Shown: positions 1 through 8,430 of the stretch, one piece after another
Position numbering within the stretch: the first letter of the stretch is position 1
Layout: every line of letters begins with the position of its first letter
Assembly (NCBI GenBank): GCA_018823175.1
Contig: JAHJIY010000066.1
Span: 1 to 64,000, forward strand
Reading direction: 5' to 3'
Origin: Pseudomonadota bacterium
GTDB lineage: Bacteria > Desulfobacterota > Desulfobulbia > Desulfobulbales > JAHJIY01
Length of the DNA: 64,000 nt
Translations under genes and position numbers: made by a program
The notes under the pieces: generated by a model
What the model saw: the letters and a program-made list of their open reading frames with translations, nothing else
What the model was told of the DNA's origin: nothing
The model's database searches: none

Positions 1-101
1 GGCAACACGGCAACGAAAAATCCATTCAAAATTATGTCAAGAAACAAGGTAAAACAAACCAATACAAAGAGCTGCTGAAACAGCAACTAACGTTGTTCTA
101 G
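1..101 (+). CDS. C-terminal end of an unidentified protein (partial)
   Basis: An open frame enters from the left edge and stops at TAG 99-101. The visible 32 residues are strongly basic and end in QLTLF. A good intrinsic terminator 10 bp downstream supports a real gene end. The tail is reminiscent of C-termini of small transposases of the REP-associated tyrosine (Y1) type, but this is from memory and too short to name. The rest of the gene lies outside the window. Confidence 0.55.
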   Translation, partial: QHGNEKSIQNYVKKQGKTNQYKELLKQQLTLF

Positions 102-110
102 CACCAAATA

Positions 111-142
111 CCCCGCTGCTCTGCGGCGGGGTTGTTTATTTA
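111..142 (+). terminator. Intrinsic terminator
   Basis: Arms CCCCGCTGC (111-119) and GCGGCGGGG (123-131), with one G-T wobble and a TCT loop, are followed by TTGTTTATTT. It sits just after the partial gene ending at 101. Confidence 0.8.
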
Positions 143-411
143 AAATCAAGTATTTAAGAAGATGGTAGTGGAAAGTATGAAGGGCGAGTGGAGGTATAAT
201 TTTTTTTACCTTGCGGTTTGACTAGGTATTTGACTAATTTTTATAGTAATAACAGGATGTTGCTCAGGTGCAAATTATTTATGTAGTCGTTTGCTATTCG
301 CCGGTAAATATGCGATTTTTCCTTTGTGGCATTGCTTGCTGGCTGATTGGGTGATCATCTTTTGGCAGGGCGAAGGTACAAGTTTTTTTACTCGAGTTGT
401 TTTTTGAAAGG
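143..411. other. Gene-free stretch between the partial gene and radA
   Basis: About 270 bp of AT-rich sequence with T-runs. I see no convincing gene, and no strong hairpin for the convergent end of radA. Confidence 0.5.
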
Positions 412-1761
412 TCAGAAAATTTCCAGGGCCTGGCTTATTTTGGTAATCGGCTGGACTGTGAGGCCTTTGATGTTGTTCTTAGGTGCGTTGGCCGCCGGCA
501 CAATAGCGTGTTTGAACCCGTGTTTGACCGCTTCCTGCAGGCGTTCCTGGCCGTTTGGTACCGGTCGAATTTCTCCGGACAATCCTACTTCCCCAAAGAC
601 TACCAGATCATTGGGCAGAGGCTTGTTTTTCAGACTTGAGGCCACGGCCAGCATTAAGGCCAGATCGGCGCTTGTTTCCGTAACTTTTATTCCTCCCACC
701 ACATTGATAAAGACATCCTGATTATAGGTGGCGATATTGCCGTGGCGGTGGAGAACGGCCAGCAGCATGCTCAGGCGGCTGGGGTCAAGTCCTACCGCCA
801 GTCGCCTGGGGGTATCGGCATAGGTGTCATCAACCAGGGCCTGTATTTCCACCAGCAAGGGGCGGCTGCCTTCCCAGATCACCATCACCACGCTGCCCGG
901 CATCGGGTCTGCGTGGTGAGACAGGAAGATGGCGGAAGGGTTTTTTACCTCTTTCATCCCCTTGTCGGTCATGGCGAAGACCCCTAGTTCGTTGACTGCG
1001 CCGTAACGGTTTTTTACTGCCCTGAATACCCGATACCGGCTATCGGAGCTTCCTTCGATATAACAGACCACGTCAATGATATGCTCAAGCACTCTGGGGC
1101 CGGCCAGTTCACCGCTCTTGGTTACATGGCCGACTAAGAAGATGGCGGTGCCGGTCTGCTTGGCAAAGGTTGTTAGTCGGGCTGCTGATTCTCTGACCTG
1201 GGTAACTCCGCCCGGCGCAGATGAGATTCCGGCCAGCTGCATGGTTTGGATTGAATCGATCACCATGACCTTTGGTTGTTCCCTGGTCGCGATATCGATG
1301 ATCCCTTCGACATGGGTTTCGGCCAGCAGCAGCAGTTCCTTGTCCGGCAGATCGAGCCTTTTGGCGCGCATCGTGATTTGCTGCAGGGATTCTTCGCCGG
1401 TTACGTAAAGTATTTTTTTGCTGGTGCTTAGATTACAGCAGACCTGGAGCAGGCAGGTGCTTTTGCCGACCCCGGGATCGCCGCCAATCAACACCACCGA
1501 TCCCGGCACCAGTCCGCCGCCCAGGACCCGGTCCAACTCCTGGACGCCGGTCGAGAAACGGGGAGAATCTTCCATGGCGACATTGGCCATGGCCGTGACC
1601 TCGGAGCGCACGCCGGTATAGCCTCCCAGGATCTGGCTGGCAGCTGGTGGTGTGTACTCGGTCACTGTGTCCCACTCATTGCATTCCGGACATTGGCCGG
1701 ACCATTTGCTGAAGGTTGCCCGGCATTCGCTGCAGATATATGCTTGCTTGTCTTTGGCCAT
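412..1761 (-). CDS. radA: DNA repair protein RadA
   Basis: RadA (Sms) is a RecA-like ATPase that helps branch migration and processing of recombination intermediates. The 449-residue protein has the full family layout: an N-terminal C4 zinc finger (CSEC near residue 10, CPEC near residue 24), a Walker A motif GGDPGVGKST near residue 95, the RadA-specific KNRYG motif near residue 252, and a C-terminal Lon-protease-like domain that normally lacks peptidase activity. The length is typical. The start is the ATG whose second codon leads into AKDKQAYIC, the usual RadA N-terminus. It runs in the same direction as hemW and radC upstream, with an 86-bp gap to hemW. It is core genome with nothing unusual. 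Confidence 0.97.
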   Translation of the reverse strand: MAKDKQAYICSECRATFSKWSGQCPECNEWDTVTEYTPPAASQILGGYTGVRSEVTAMANVAMEDSPRFSTGVQELDRVLGGGLVPGSVVLIGGDPGVGKSTCLLQVCCNLSTSKKILYVTGEESLQQITMRAKRLDLPDKELLLLAETHVEGIIDIATREQPKVMVIDSIQTMQLAGISSAPGGVTQVRESAARLTTFAKQTGTAIFLVGHVTKSGELAGPRVLEHIIDVVCYIEGSSDSRYRVFRAVKNRYGAVNELGVFAMTDKGMKEVKNPSAIFLSHHADPMPGSVVMVIWEGSRPLLVEIQALVDDTYADTPRRLAVGLDPSRLSMLLAVLHRHGNIATYNQDVFINVVGGIKVTETSADLALMLAVASSLKNKPLPNDLVVFGEVGLSGEIRPVPNGQERLQEAVKHGFKHAIVPAANAPKNNIKGLTVQPITKISQALEIF

Positions 1762-1847
1762 AGTTTGTTTTTCGTGAAGAAAGTTGGTTAGTTGTTTTGT
1801 GATTTAGAAATAATTATCGTAATTTTAATGACGCCATCAATTTTTTT

Positions 1848-3011
1848 TTATACAAGCTCCCGCAAAACCTGGTTGGCAAGAGGCAGGCCGTTGGTGGTCA
1901 GCCGCAGGTTATCATCTTCGATGATTATGAGATCTTTTTTGCGCAGGATGTCAAGGATATCGCCGTAATAATTAAAAAGATCTATGTCGAATCTTTTTTG
2001 CAGTCCGGTAATCGAGATCCCCTCCATCATCCGCAGGCCCATAATCACTGTTTCCCGGAAACGGGCCGCCGGCGTCAGGTATTCGGCCCAGGAAAAAGGT
2101 TCCTCGCCGGCGTTAACCGCTTTGATATAAATGGTCGGATCCGAGATGTTGGCGATGCGCATGCCGGCAATCCCGGCGATAGCACCGGCCCCCAGGCCAA
2201 GGTAGGGGCCGTTTTTCCAGTAATTGATGTTATGGGTGCATCGCATATTGTTTTTGGCGAAGTTGGAGATTTCGTATCGGGCAAAGCCATGGACTGAGGT
2301 CTTTTCGGCAATCATCAGTTCCATATCGGCAATCTCATCTTCCGAGGGTAGTTGCAGTCGGTTCTGCTTCGCCCGGTCGGCCAGGGGGGTGCCTTCTTCC
2401 AGCATCAGTTCGTAGATCGATAAATGCTGCGGGGCAAGATCCATGGCGGTTGCCAGTGAACTTTCCATCGCGCACAGATCTTGGGCGGGCAAACCGTAGA
2501 TCAGATCAAGATTGATATTATCAAATCCGGCCTGGCGAGCCAGTTCCACGGCCTGTTGTCCTTCGGCTCCGGTGTGGGTCCGGCTGATTTCTTTGAGGAT
2601 CTGATCGGAAAAAGATTGGATGCCGATGCTTAAGCGGTTGACGCCGGCCTCTTTTAGCCGGGGCAGGGTATCGGCGGCAATAGTGTTGGGATTGGTCTCC
2701 ACCGTAATTTCCGGTTCCGGGCAAAAGTTGAATAGTTCCAGGATTTTTTTGATCAGCCCGGCCAGGGGCTTGCCCCCTAAAATGGTTGGGGTGCCGCCGC
2801 CGATAAAGAGGGTGGAAAATGATTGTTCCCTGGTCCAATGGTAGTTGGCCATTCGCTCCGCCTGCCGGGTAAGGGCGGCGAGGTAGGCGTTCAGATCATG
2901 GCCGTGGACCGCCAGGGAGTTAAACGAGCAGTAATCGCATTTTGAACGGCAATAGGGGATATGGATGTAGATTCCGGCTTGCTGGTTATGATCTAGATCA
3001 GTGGGGCGCAT
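1848..3011 (-). CDS. hemW: Radical SAM heme chaperone HemW
   Basis: HemW (long called HemN-like) binds heme and delivers it to respiratory proteins; it is not the oxygen-independent coproporphyrinogen oxidase. The radical SAM cluster motif CRSKCDYC is near residue 21 in the context YIHIPYCRSKCDYC. The three-cysteine form followed by SF fits HemW rather than HemN, which has CxxxCxxCxC. GGGTP near residue 71 is the SAM-binding glycine motif. At 387 residues it matches the family. Its start overlaps the 3' end of radC by 19 nt, so radC and hemW are probably co-transcribed and coupled. Confidence 0.93.
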   Translation of the reverse strand: MRPTDLDHNQQAGIYIHIPYCRSKCDYCSFNSLAVHGHDLNAYLAALTRQAERMANYHWTREQSFSTLFIGGGTPTILGGKPLAGLIKKILELFNFCPEPEITVETNPNTIAADTLPRLKEAGVNRLSIGIQSFSDQILKEISRTHTGAEGQQAVELARQAGFDNINLDLIYGLPAQDLCAMESSLATAMDLAPQHLSIYELMLEEGTPLADRAKQNRLQLPSEDEIADMELMIAEKTSVHGFARYEISNFAKNNMRCTHNINYWKNGPYLGLGAGAIAGIAGMRIANISDPTIYIKAVNAGEEPFSWAEYLTPAARFRETVIMGLRMMEGISITGLQKRFDIDLFNYYGDILDILRKKDLIIIEDDNLRLTTNGLPLANQVLRELV

Positions 3012-3718
3012 TCCTGGTGAATCTCCGCCATGATGCCATGATCGGCAAAACTGAAGGGTTGTTCCGAGCCGCCAATAATCAGGTGGTCGAGAAGCCGGAT
3101 ATTGACAAAGGAACAGGCCAGGTAGAGATTTCTGGTCAGGTGCCGGTCGTCAGCCGAGGGTTGCAGACTGCCGGAGGGATGGTTGTGGGCAATTACCACG
3201 GCGGCGGCATGATAGTCCAAGGCGTGTTTGATTAACTCGCGCGGGTAAATGGTATTGGTCGTCAGGGTGCCTTCGGCGATTATTTTGCTCTCAATTATGG
3301 CGTGGGCGGCATCGAGAAAAATAACGTTAAATACCTCGCGCTGGAGTCCGCGCATGCTGTGGACCAGATATTCGGCCACTTCCCGGGAGGAGCGGAGATA
3401 TATTTTGTCCTGGATTCGTTGTTTGAGGTAGCGGCGGGCCACGGTCTGGATGAAGTGGATGGCAAAGCAGTTTGAAGGGCCGATCCCTTTGATTTTTTGC
3501 AGCTCGGCAGTTTCGGCCTCCAAAAGGGCGGCCAGGGAACCGAAATGTTTCAGCGCGAGCCGAGCCGGTTCCTTGCAGTCCTGGCGAGGGGTACCAAAGG
3601 TCAGGAGAAGTTCCACTACTTCATCATCGGTAAAGGCGTCAAGCCCGCGTTGCATGAATTTGTCGCGCAGTCTTTGCCGGTGCCCTTTACCTTTTTCCTG
3701 CCACTCTTTTTTGTCCAT
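2993..3718 (-). CDS. radC: RadC family protein (JAB/MPN domain)
   Basis: RadC-like proteins have an N-terminal helix-hairpin-helix region and a C-terminal JAB1/MPN metalloprotease-like domain. Both are visible: KGIGPSNCFAIHF near residue 80, and the zinc-ligand motif HNHPSG followed by PSADD near residue 178. The 241-residue length is normal. The historic link to DNA repair is disputed, so a nuclease or peptidase role is unproven. It overlaps hemW by 19 nt. Its upstream region is unusual: within 20 bp of the start codon begins a 21-bp tandem repeat element, so any promoter lies within or beyond that element. Confidence 0.93.
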   Translation of the reverse strand: MDKKEWQEKGKGHRQRLRDKFMQRGLDAFTDDEVVELLLTFGTPRQDCKEPARLALKHFGSLAALLEAETAELQKIKGIGPSNCFAIHFIQTVARRYLKQRIQDKIYLRSSREVAEYLVHSMRGLQREVFNVIFLDAAHAIIESKIIAEGTLTTNTIYPRELIKHALDYHAAAVVIAHNHPSGSLQPSADDRHLTRNLYLACSFVNIRLLDHLIIGGSEQPFSFADHGIMAEIHQECAPLI

Positions 3719-3730
3719 ATCTTTAGAAGA

Positions 3731-3912
3731 AGTGAATAGTTGATAGTGACGAGTAAATAGTTAATAGTGACGAGTAAATAGTAAATAGTGACGAGTAAAT
3801 AGTAAATAGTGACGAGTGAATAGTAAATAGTGACAAGTAGCTGCTATTGGAGACTACGTGGTTGAACTGGTTTTAATCGTCACTCGTCACTTGTTACTCG
3901 TCACTATTCACT
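3731..3912. repeat. Palindromic element built of 21-bp tandem repeats
   Basis: Four direct units of 21 bp occupy 3745-3765, 3766-3786, 3787-3807 and 3808-3828; two are identical and the others differ at one or two positions. The core is AGTGACGAGTAAATAG, with partial units at both ends. After about 45 bp of unique sequence, inverted copies of the same core follow (3876-3912, TCGTCACTCGTCACTTG and beyond). The left end reads AAGTGAATAG and the right end CTATTCACTT, so the whole has inverted termini. The right end includes the gatB stop codon. Not a CRISPR: there are no unique spacers between units. Confidence 0.9.
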
Positions 3913-5338
3913 TATTTAGTTCTTGATTGAATAACTCGTTGGCCATCTGCGGGTTGGCCCGGCCCTTGGTTTTTTGCATCAGTTGGCCGACAAAAAAGCC
4001 CAGAACCTTGGTCTGCCCGCCTTTAAACTGTTCGACCTGGGTTGGATTGGCGGCAAGTATTTCGCGGACGACCTTTAAGATGTCACCTTCGTCGCTCATC
4101 TGGACCAGATTTTTTTCTTTGACGATTGTGGCCGGGTCTTTGCCGCTGGTCATCATTTCCTGGAACACGGTTTTGGCAATTTTACCGCTGATTGTTCCTT
4201 TCTCCACCATGTTGAGCAGACCGGCCAGATTCTCGGGCGTAACCGGGCAGCTGCCGATTTCTTTGTCTTCATCTTTTAAGGCCCTGATCATCTCGGTCAT
4301 TATCCAGTTGCTCAGTTTTTTGGCATTGGGATAAAGCTTGAGCGCAGCCTCAAAATAATCGGCCAGTTCACGATCGGAGGTGATGATAATCGCGTCATAT
4401 TCCGGCAGATCGAACTCAGACATAAAACGGGTTTTCCGTTCATCGGGCAGTTCGGGCATGGTTGATTTGATCTGGGCAATCCATTCGGCGCTGATCACGA
4501 CCGGGACCAGGTCCGGGTCCGGGAAGTATCGGTAGTCGTGGGCCTCTTCCTTGCTGCGCATGGCGCTGCTCTCGTTTTTGTCCGGGTCCCAGAGCAGGGT
4601 TTGCTGGATGACTTTGCCGCCGTCGAGCAAAATATCGCGCTGCCGTCGTTCTTCATACTCAAGGGCCCGCTGGACATTGCGGAAGGAGTTCATGTTTTTC
4701 AACTCGGTCCGGGTGCCTAATTCTTCCTGGCCGGCCGGCCTCAGTGAGATGTTGGCGTCGCAGCGGAAGCTGCCTTCCTGCATATTGCCGTCACAAATAT
4801 CGAGATAACGCAGGATGGCGTGTATTTTTTTTAGATAGGCCGCGGCCTCTTCCGGGCTTCGGATATCCGGTTCGCTGACGATTTCGATCAGCGGGGTGCC
4901 GGTCCGGTTCAGGTCGACATAGCTTTTTGGTTCGCGTTCATCGTGGATCAGTTTGCCGGCGTCTTCTTCCATATGGATCCGGGTCAGGCCGATCCGTCTG
5001 GTTTTGCCGTCGACTTCGATCTCAACTGAGCCATGTTCGGCAATCGGCAGATCGAACTGTGATATCTGGTATCCTTTAGGCAGGTCCGGGTAAAAGTAGT
5101 TTTTACGGGCAAACTGGTTTACCGGGCCAATTTGGCAATCGGTGGCCAGGGCCATTTTCATTGCGTATTCAACCACCTTTTTGTTTAAAACCGGCAACAC
5201 GCCGGGCATCCCGAGACAGACCGGGCAGGTGTTGGTGTTTGGCGGGTTGCCGAAGGCGGTCGTGCAATTACAAAATATCTTGGTGGCGGTTTTCAGCTGG
5301 GCATGAACCTCCAGCCCAATGACGGTTTCAAACTCCAT
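3908..5338 (-). CDS. gatB: Asp-tRNA(Asn)/Glu-tRNA(Gln) amidotransferase subunit B
   Basis: GatB is the tRNA-binding and kinase subunit of the GatCAB complex, which amidates misacylated Glu-tRNA(Gln) and Asp-tRNA(Asn). The 476 residues show the family hallmarks: the N-terminal [13 protein letters not shown], the zinc-binding cysteines CNC and CPVCLGMPG in the first 45 residues, HMEEDAGKL, and the C-terminal YqeY-like helical tail ([11 protein letters not shown]). gatA and gatC are not in the window. The stop codon TGA lies inside the inverted half of the adjacent repeat element, so the insertion site of that element coincides with the gene end. Confidence 0.97.
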   Translation of the reverse strand: MEFETVIGLEVHAQLKTATKIFCNCTTAFGNPPNTNTCPVCLGMPGVLPVLNKKVVEYAMKMALATDCQIGPVNQFARKNYFYPDLPKGYQISQFDLPIAEHGSVEIEVDGKTRRIGLTRIHMEEDAGKLIHDEREPKSYVDLNRTGTPLIEIVSEPDIRSPEEAAAYLKKIHAILRYLDICDGNMQEGSFRCDANISLRPAGQEELGTRTELKNMNSFRNVQRALEYEERRQRDILLDGGKVIQQTLLWDPDKNESSAMRSKEEAHDYRYFPDPDLVPVVISAEWIAQIKSTMPELPDERKTRFMSEFDLPEYDAIIITSDRELADYFEAALKLYPNAKKLSNWIMTEMIRALKDEDKEIGSCPVTPENLAGLLNMVEKGTISGKIAKTVFQEMMTSGKDPATIVKEKNLVQMSDEGDILKVVREILAANPTQVEQFKGGQTKVLGFFVGQLMQKTKGRANPQMANELFNQELNK

Positions 5339-5347
5339 TTCTGCCTC

Positions 5348-5890
5348 CTAAGCCAGCTTTGCCTGGTTGATCCAGCCCCTGATTTTTTGCAGTTCAGCGG
5401 GCCACTGGCCACTGGTCCTGATTTTGACAAACATCCTAAACAGGTTGTCCACAGTCCTTACCGCCATCTCGTAGAGGCCGATCTTGTCGAGCAGCCGGCC
5501 TTCCATTGCCTCGGGGCCATCGCCTTCATCGGCGGAGTCCATGGTTTTGGGGAGTTTCATGTTCCGAAAATCCAGCATGCTGGCCCGCAGGGAAAAGCGC
5601 CATTCATATTCGCCAAGGCCCATGACGATTCTGGCCTGTTCGATTTTTTTGCCCATGGCCAGACCGGTCCGAGCTTCTTTCAGTTCGGCCTGCAGACCCT
5701 GGCAGATTATTTTTTCGTGGGACTCGCCCTCGCCGGATTCGAGCAGCATGTGTTTTTCAAAAACCAGCATGATGTCGCCTGATTCCGGTAACTCGATGGT
5801 GCCGCCCCGTTCTTCGCTTTTGTACCAGAGCCAGGTCATGAACTCCTGGCCGAGAAATCTTTTTTCAGTGATTAAGTCTACTAAATCCAT
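5348..5890 (-). CDS. Conserved hypothetical; probable second half of a two-gene RdgC-like locus
   Basis: 180 residues beginning MDLVDLITEKRFLGQEF with the aromatic stretch TWLWYKSEE. No catalytic motif is visible. It lies 17 bp downstream of the RdgC-like gene and 9 bp upstream of gatB, so the three probably form one transcript. From memory, FLGxEFLTWLWY-type sequences occur with RdgC-like proteins of deltaproteobacteria; E. coli RdgC is one 303-residue chain. I therefore infer a partner or separated C-terminal part of an RdgC-type DNA-binding protein, with modest confidence. An acidic loop (SADEGDGPEAMEG) separates two helical parts. Confidence 0.55.
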   Translation of the reverse strand: MDLVDLITEKRFLGQEFMTWLWYKSEERGGTIELPESGDIMLVFEKHMLLESGEGESHEKIICQGLQAELKEARTGLAMGKKIEQARIVMGLGEYEWRFSLRASMLDFRNMKLPKTMDSADEGDGPEAMEGRLLDKIGLYEMAVRTVDNLFRMFVKIRTSGQWPAELQKIRGWINQAKLA

Positions 5891-5907
5891 GGGATACTCT
5901 CTATATG

Positions 5908-6513
5908 TTAAACAAAGATGTCAGGGGTTATATCGGCCAGGGCGTCTTCCTGGCCGGGGTCAAGAAGACGGCCCGCAGTCAGGTATGGGATCTGCAGGAC
6001 CACGTGCAGGTCAAAACACTCTTTGAAAAAGTCCTCTAAATTGGCCTGCGCTTTCTGGCTGGTGGAGAAGAAGAGCAGGGTGCCTTCGGCCAGATTCCAG
6101 CACAGGTCGTAAACCGTCGGCACCGGCACCGATTTTTTAATCAGCATCAACTGCATATTGTCTTTGATTTCCAGCTTGTGACTGCGGCTCAACTTGGGGA
6201 CCTGCCGCTCTTTTTTGATCCGTTCCTCTTCCTTGAGGCAGAATTTTTTCAACACCGCCGGCGCGACTTTCCGTTCGTCAATCCGCATGGAGAGCAGAAT
6301 GAAGTCCCCGGCCATATAAGAGGAATATTCGAATTTACTGTCGAACATGTTAAGGACCGAGACCCAGCCGATCGAGCGTTCTTCGTAGTTGTCATCAATG
6401 TCGCGGAAGGAGTATTGTTCTATTTTTTCGGCCAGAAAGTCGCCTGATCTTTCAGGCAGATTTCCTTCGACCTGATAGCGGACAAAACTGGCGGAGCCGG
6501 AAAGTAATCCCAT
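5908..6513 (-). CDS. RdgC-like DNA-binding protein (N-terminal part)
   Basis: 201 residues resembling the N-terminal two-thirds of RdgC, the ring-forming double-stranded DNA-binding protein that restrains RecA. Points of likeness to E. coli RdgC are the early GWVS segment near residue 48, a following I-rich strand (FILLSMRIDERKVAPAV), a charged KEEERIKKER helix and a later PVPTVYDLCWN segment. The C-terminal ring-closing part is missing here and may be supplied by the next gene. The start ATG at 6513 has no alternative nearby. The chain ends normally, so this looks like a stable two-gene arrangement rather than a decayed gene. Confidence 0.6.
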   Translation of the reverse strand: MGLLSGSASFVRYQVEGNLPERSGDFLAEKIEQYSFRDIDDNYEERSIGWVSVLNMFDSKFEYSSYMAGDFILLSMRIDERKVAPAVLKKFCLKEEERIKKERQVPKLSRSHKLEIKDNMQLMLIKKSVPVPTVYDLCWNLAEGTLLFFSTSQKAQANLEDFFKECFDLHVVLQIPYLTAGRLLDPGQEDALADITPDIFV

Positions 6514-6745
6514 GGGTAAATACCTGCTGATAATTTGTTAGCAAAGGGAAAAAATATAGCAGACATGAGACCGGCTCACAAGAGTTTTAACACCGTCTCT
6601 GATTCACTGTCTGGTTAGTTTGACCGAGATTTACGATACGAGATCCCGGCTGGATAAAGGACTTGAGTTAAATCCTTAATTTTGGTTTACTAAAGAATAA
6701 TTTTGAACGTAAACACAATAAAATAAAAAAACGTTCATCTAACCC

Positions 6746-6774
6746 TTGACATGAAAAAAGGACTATTGTAAATA
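6746..6774 (+). promoter_or_regulatory. Sigma-70 promoter for the tRNA pair
   Basis: TTGACA (6746-6751), a 17-nt spacer, then TAAATA (6769-6774), placed 20 bp before the first tRNA. Confidence 0.65.
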
Positions 6775-6794
6775 AGCAACTTCTTTGGTAACAA

Positions 6795-6870
6795 GGGTCG
6801 TTAACTCAGTCGGTAGAGTATCTGCCTTTTAAGTAGAGAGTCGTTGGTTCGAGTCCAACACGACCCACCA
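6795..6870 (+). tRNA. tRNA-Lys (TTT)
   Basis: Acceptor stem GGGTCGT (6795-6801) pairs with ACGACCC (6860-6866), followed by an encoded ACCA. The anticodon loop CTTTTAA gives TTT at 6828-6830, on a TCTGC/GTAGA stem with one G-U pair. The T-arm reads GTTGG TTCGAGT CCAAC. 76 nt including CCA. Confidence 0.96.
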
Positions 6871-6892
6871 TTGTTTGTAAGTTATACTTTGC

Positions 6893-6970
6893 GTCCCCAT
6901 CGTCTAGTCAGGTCCAGGACACCGGCCTTTCACGCCGGCAACACCGGTTCAAATCCGGTTGGGGACGCCA
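6893..6970 (+). tRNA. tRNA-Glu (TTC)
   Basis: Acceptor stem GTCCCCA (6893-6899) pairs with TGGGGAC (6960-6966), then GCCA. The anticodon stem CCGGC/GCCGG carries loop CTTTCAC, giving TTC at 6929-6931. The T-arm is CCGGT TCAAAT CCGG-type. It is 22 bp after tRNA-Lys and shares its terminator. Confidence 0.96.
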
Positions 6971-6982
6971 ATTTTATATATA

Positions 6983-7021
6983 GGGGAATCAGCTACATAG
7001 GCTGGTTCCCCATTTTTTTTG
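6983..7021 (+). terminator. Terminator of the tRNA operon
   Basis: GGGGAATCAGC (6984-6993 region) pairs with GCTGGTTCCCC (7001-7011), loop TACATAG, followed by nine T. Unambiguous. Confidence 0.9.
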
Positions 7022-7176
7022 TTTCAGCTGATGGCTTGTTTTGGTGTGATTTTAATTAGGGTTGATCAACGACATAGAAAACGGTTTTGTGTCGTGATTA
7101 TTGCTTTTGGATAACCGGCGCCGGGATAATGGAGTCTTGATTTTCTTACCATGAATGACCCTCTTCCGGTCAGTGG

Positions 7177-7746
7177 TCAGCCGGTTTTCTTACCGACTTT
7201 GAAGGCCTTGCCGATTAGTTCCCCGATACCATGATAGTTCTGGAGGCCAGGGCTGAAGACAAGGGGCCGAATCTTTTCGATATCCGGCCTGCCTTCTTCA
7301 TCCAACATCCTCTCATCTATTTTTGTATCAATTATCTCGCCGATAAACTGGGTATGAAGACCGATTTTGTAGTGATGAATCACCTTGCATTCCAAAACCA
7401 GCGGGAACTCTCCCACGTATGGGGCATCAACCAGTTCCGAGCGGACCGGTGTAAGGCCGGTCTCCTTAAATTTATCAACGTTGCGGCCGGATACCAGGCC
7501 AAAATAATCAGCCGCCTTAACATCCTGCTCAGACGGGATACTGAGGGTATAGGCCTTGTTCTTCATAATATTGCCATAGGTGTAGGTGGCCTCTCGAAGG
7601 GAAATGGTCATGCAGGGCGGCTTGGAGCAGCAGATGCCACCCCAGGCAATGGTCATAACATTGGGGGCACCGTCGGTATCGTATGAACCGACACACCAGA
7701 CTGGCGTGGGCACGATCAGTGGAGCAGTTCCGAGAGATTTCTGCAT
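7177..7746 (-). CDS. Flavin reductase family protein (flavoredoxin-like)
   Basis: 189 residues of the FMN-binding flavin reductase-like fold (PF01613 type). Members such as Desulfovibrio flavoredoxin carry a tightly bound FMN and pass electrons in sulfur or thiosulfate metabolism; others reduce free flavin or are NADPH-dependent. Visible family features are the opening [11 protein letters not shown] followed by [10 protein letters not shown] (FMN phosphate region), [13 protein letters not shown], and [18 protein letters not shown]. The start ATG 7746 has a TAAGGAGG-like site (CCAAGGAGGA region) just upstream. It stands alone between the tRNA pair and the defence island; the electron partner is unknown. 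Confidence 0.85.
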   Translation of the reverse strand: MQKSLGTAPLIVPTPVWCVGSYDTDGAPNVMTIAWGGICCSKPPCMTISLREATYTYGNIMKNKAYTLSIPSEQDVKAADYFGLVSGRNVDKFKETGLTPVRSELVDAPYVGEFPLVLECKVIHHYKIGLHTQFIGEIIDTKIDERMLDEEGRPDIEKIRPLVFSPGLQNYHGIGELIGKAFKVGKKTG

Positions 7747-7834
7747 AACTTCCTCCTTGGAAATCCGAAATCACGATAAAAAACCAAGAGATAAAGGAAA
7801 ACTTTACCAGATTCCTTCTGCAAAAAGCCAGCCC

Positions 7835-7960
7835 CAGCGGAGAAAACAGGTTGGGCTTAAAGGCCTGTTTTTGATACTGAAAAGGTGCCTCTAAGGCTAA
7901 AAACAGACATTGTTTTGGGCTAATTAAACGGATTGTCGGCTAGCTAGCTTGGTCCGACCC
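7835..7960. repeat. 126-bp direct repeat, copy A (left border of TAC module)
   Basis: Begins CAGCGGAGAAAACAGG and ends TAGCTTGGTCCGACCC. It aligns without gaps to 9484-9609 with five mismatches by my count (about 96% identity). It lies just outside the 3' end of the SecB-like gene and is followed by a short GC palindrome CGCGTGAACGCG. Confidence 0.95.
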
Positions 7961-7982
7961 CGCGTGAACGCGACCGTCAAAC

Positions 7983-8426
7983 CTAATCTATTAGCTTTTC
8001 TTCATGACAGCTTTTTTCCGGTTCATTCGGCACAATAGTTTGAAATGACTTCGTTGGAATTGTGATCGCCCCCCACGGGCCACGAGAGGTAATGGTTATT
8101 ATAAATTCACGTGCGGCACTGTAGAGGATTGATGCGCCATTAACCCTAACGAGTTTTCCAGGGTCAGGCCAATCGGGATGTACTTTAAAATGACCCAAAG
8201 CGACCACATGAATATCGTAAGGGTTTTTTTCTTTGTCTATCTCTATCGGGTCAATAGAAGTGATTTCAACAGTCACCTGATATAATCCACCGTCAGCTGA
8301 CTCTGCCACTCCAACTTCGGCATCAAATCGGATATCGTTTACATCAGAATTTTTTTCTCTTTCTGGATTCGCTACTACTTGTGCGACTGGAAAGCAATAT
8401 TCAATAAGTGCAAGGGGACTTTCCAT
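7983..8426 (-). CDS. SecB-like chaperone of a toxin-antitoxin-chaperone (TAC) system
   Basis: 147 residues with the SecB fold: QVTVEI, then YDIHVVALGHFKV and SILYSAAREFIITITSRGPWGAITIPTKSF, the typical SecB ending region (E. coli: LYPYARECI...FPPLNLAPVNF). In TAC systems such a solitary SecB stabilises the antitoxin so it can neutralise the toxin. Here it is the last gene of an mqsR-mqsA-secB operon, starting 4 nt after the mqsA stop, which argues for this dedicated role rather than general export. The C-terminus (NEPEKSCHEEKLID) is short and polar. No other secB is in the window. Confidence 0.85.
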   Translation of the reverse strand: MESPLALIEYCFPVAQVVANPEREKNSDVNDIRFDAEVGVAESADGGLYQVTVEITSIDPIEIDKEKNPYDIHVVALGHFKVHPDWPDPGKLVRVNGASILYSAAREFIITITSRGPWGAITIPTKSFQTIVPNEPEKSCHEEKLID

Positions 8427-8430
8427 AACA

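Noticed and set aside
3745-3828. Regular 21-bp repeats considered as a CRISPR array
   Set aside because: Units follow one another without spacers and inverted copies lie nearby; there are no cas genes in the window.
7983-8426. SecB-like gene as the housekeeping export chaperone
   Set aside because: It is in a toxin-antitoxin operon with a 4-nt gap, flanked by repeats, and lacks the usual secB neighbours; a dedicated TAC chaperone fits better.
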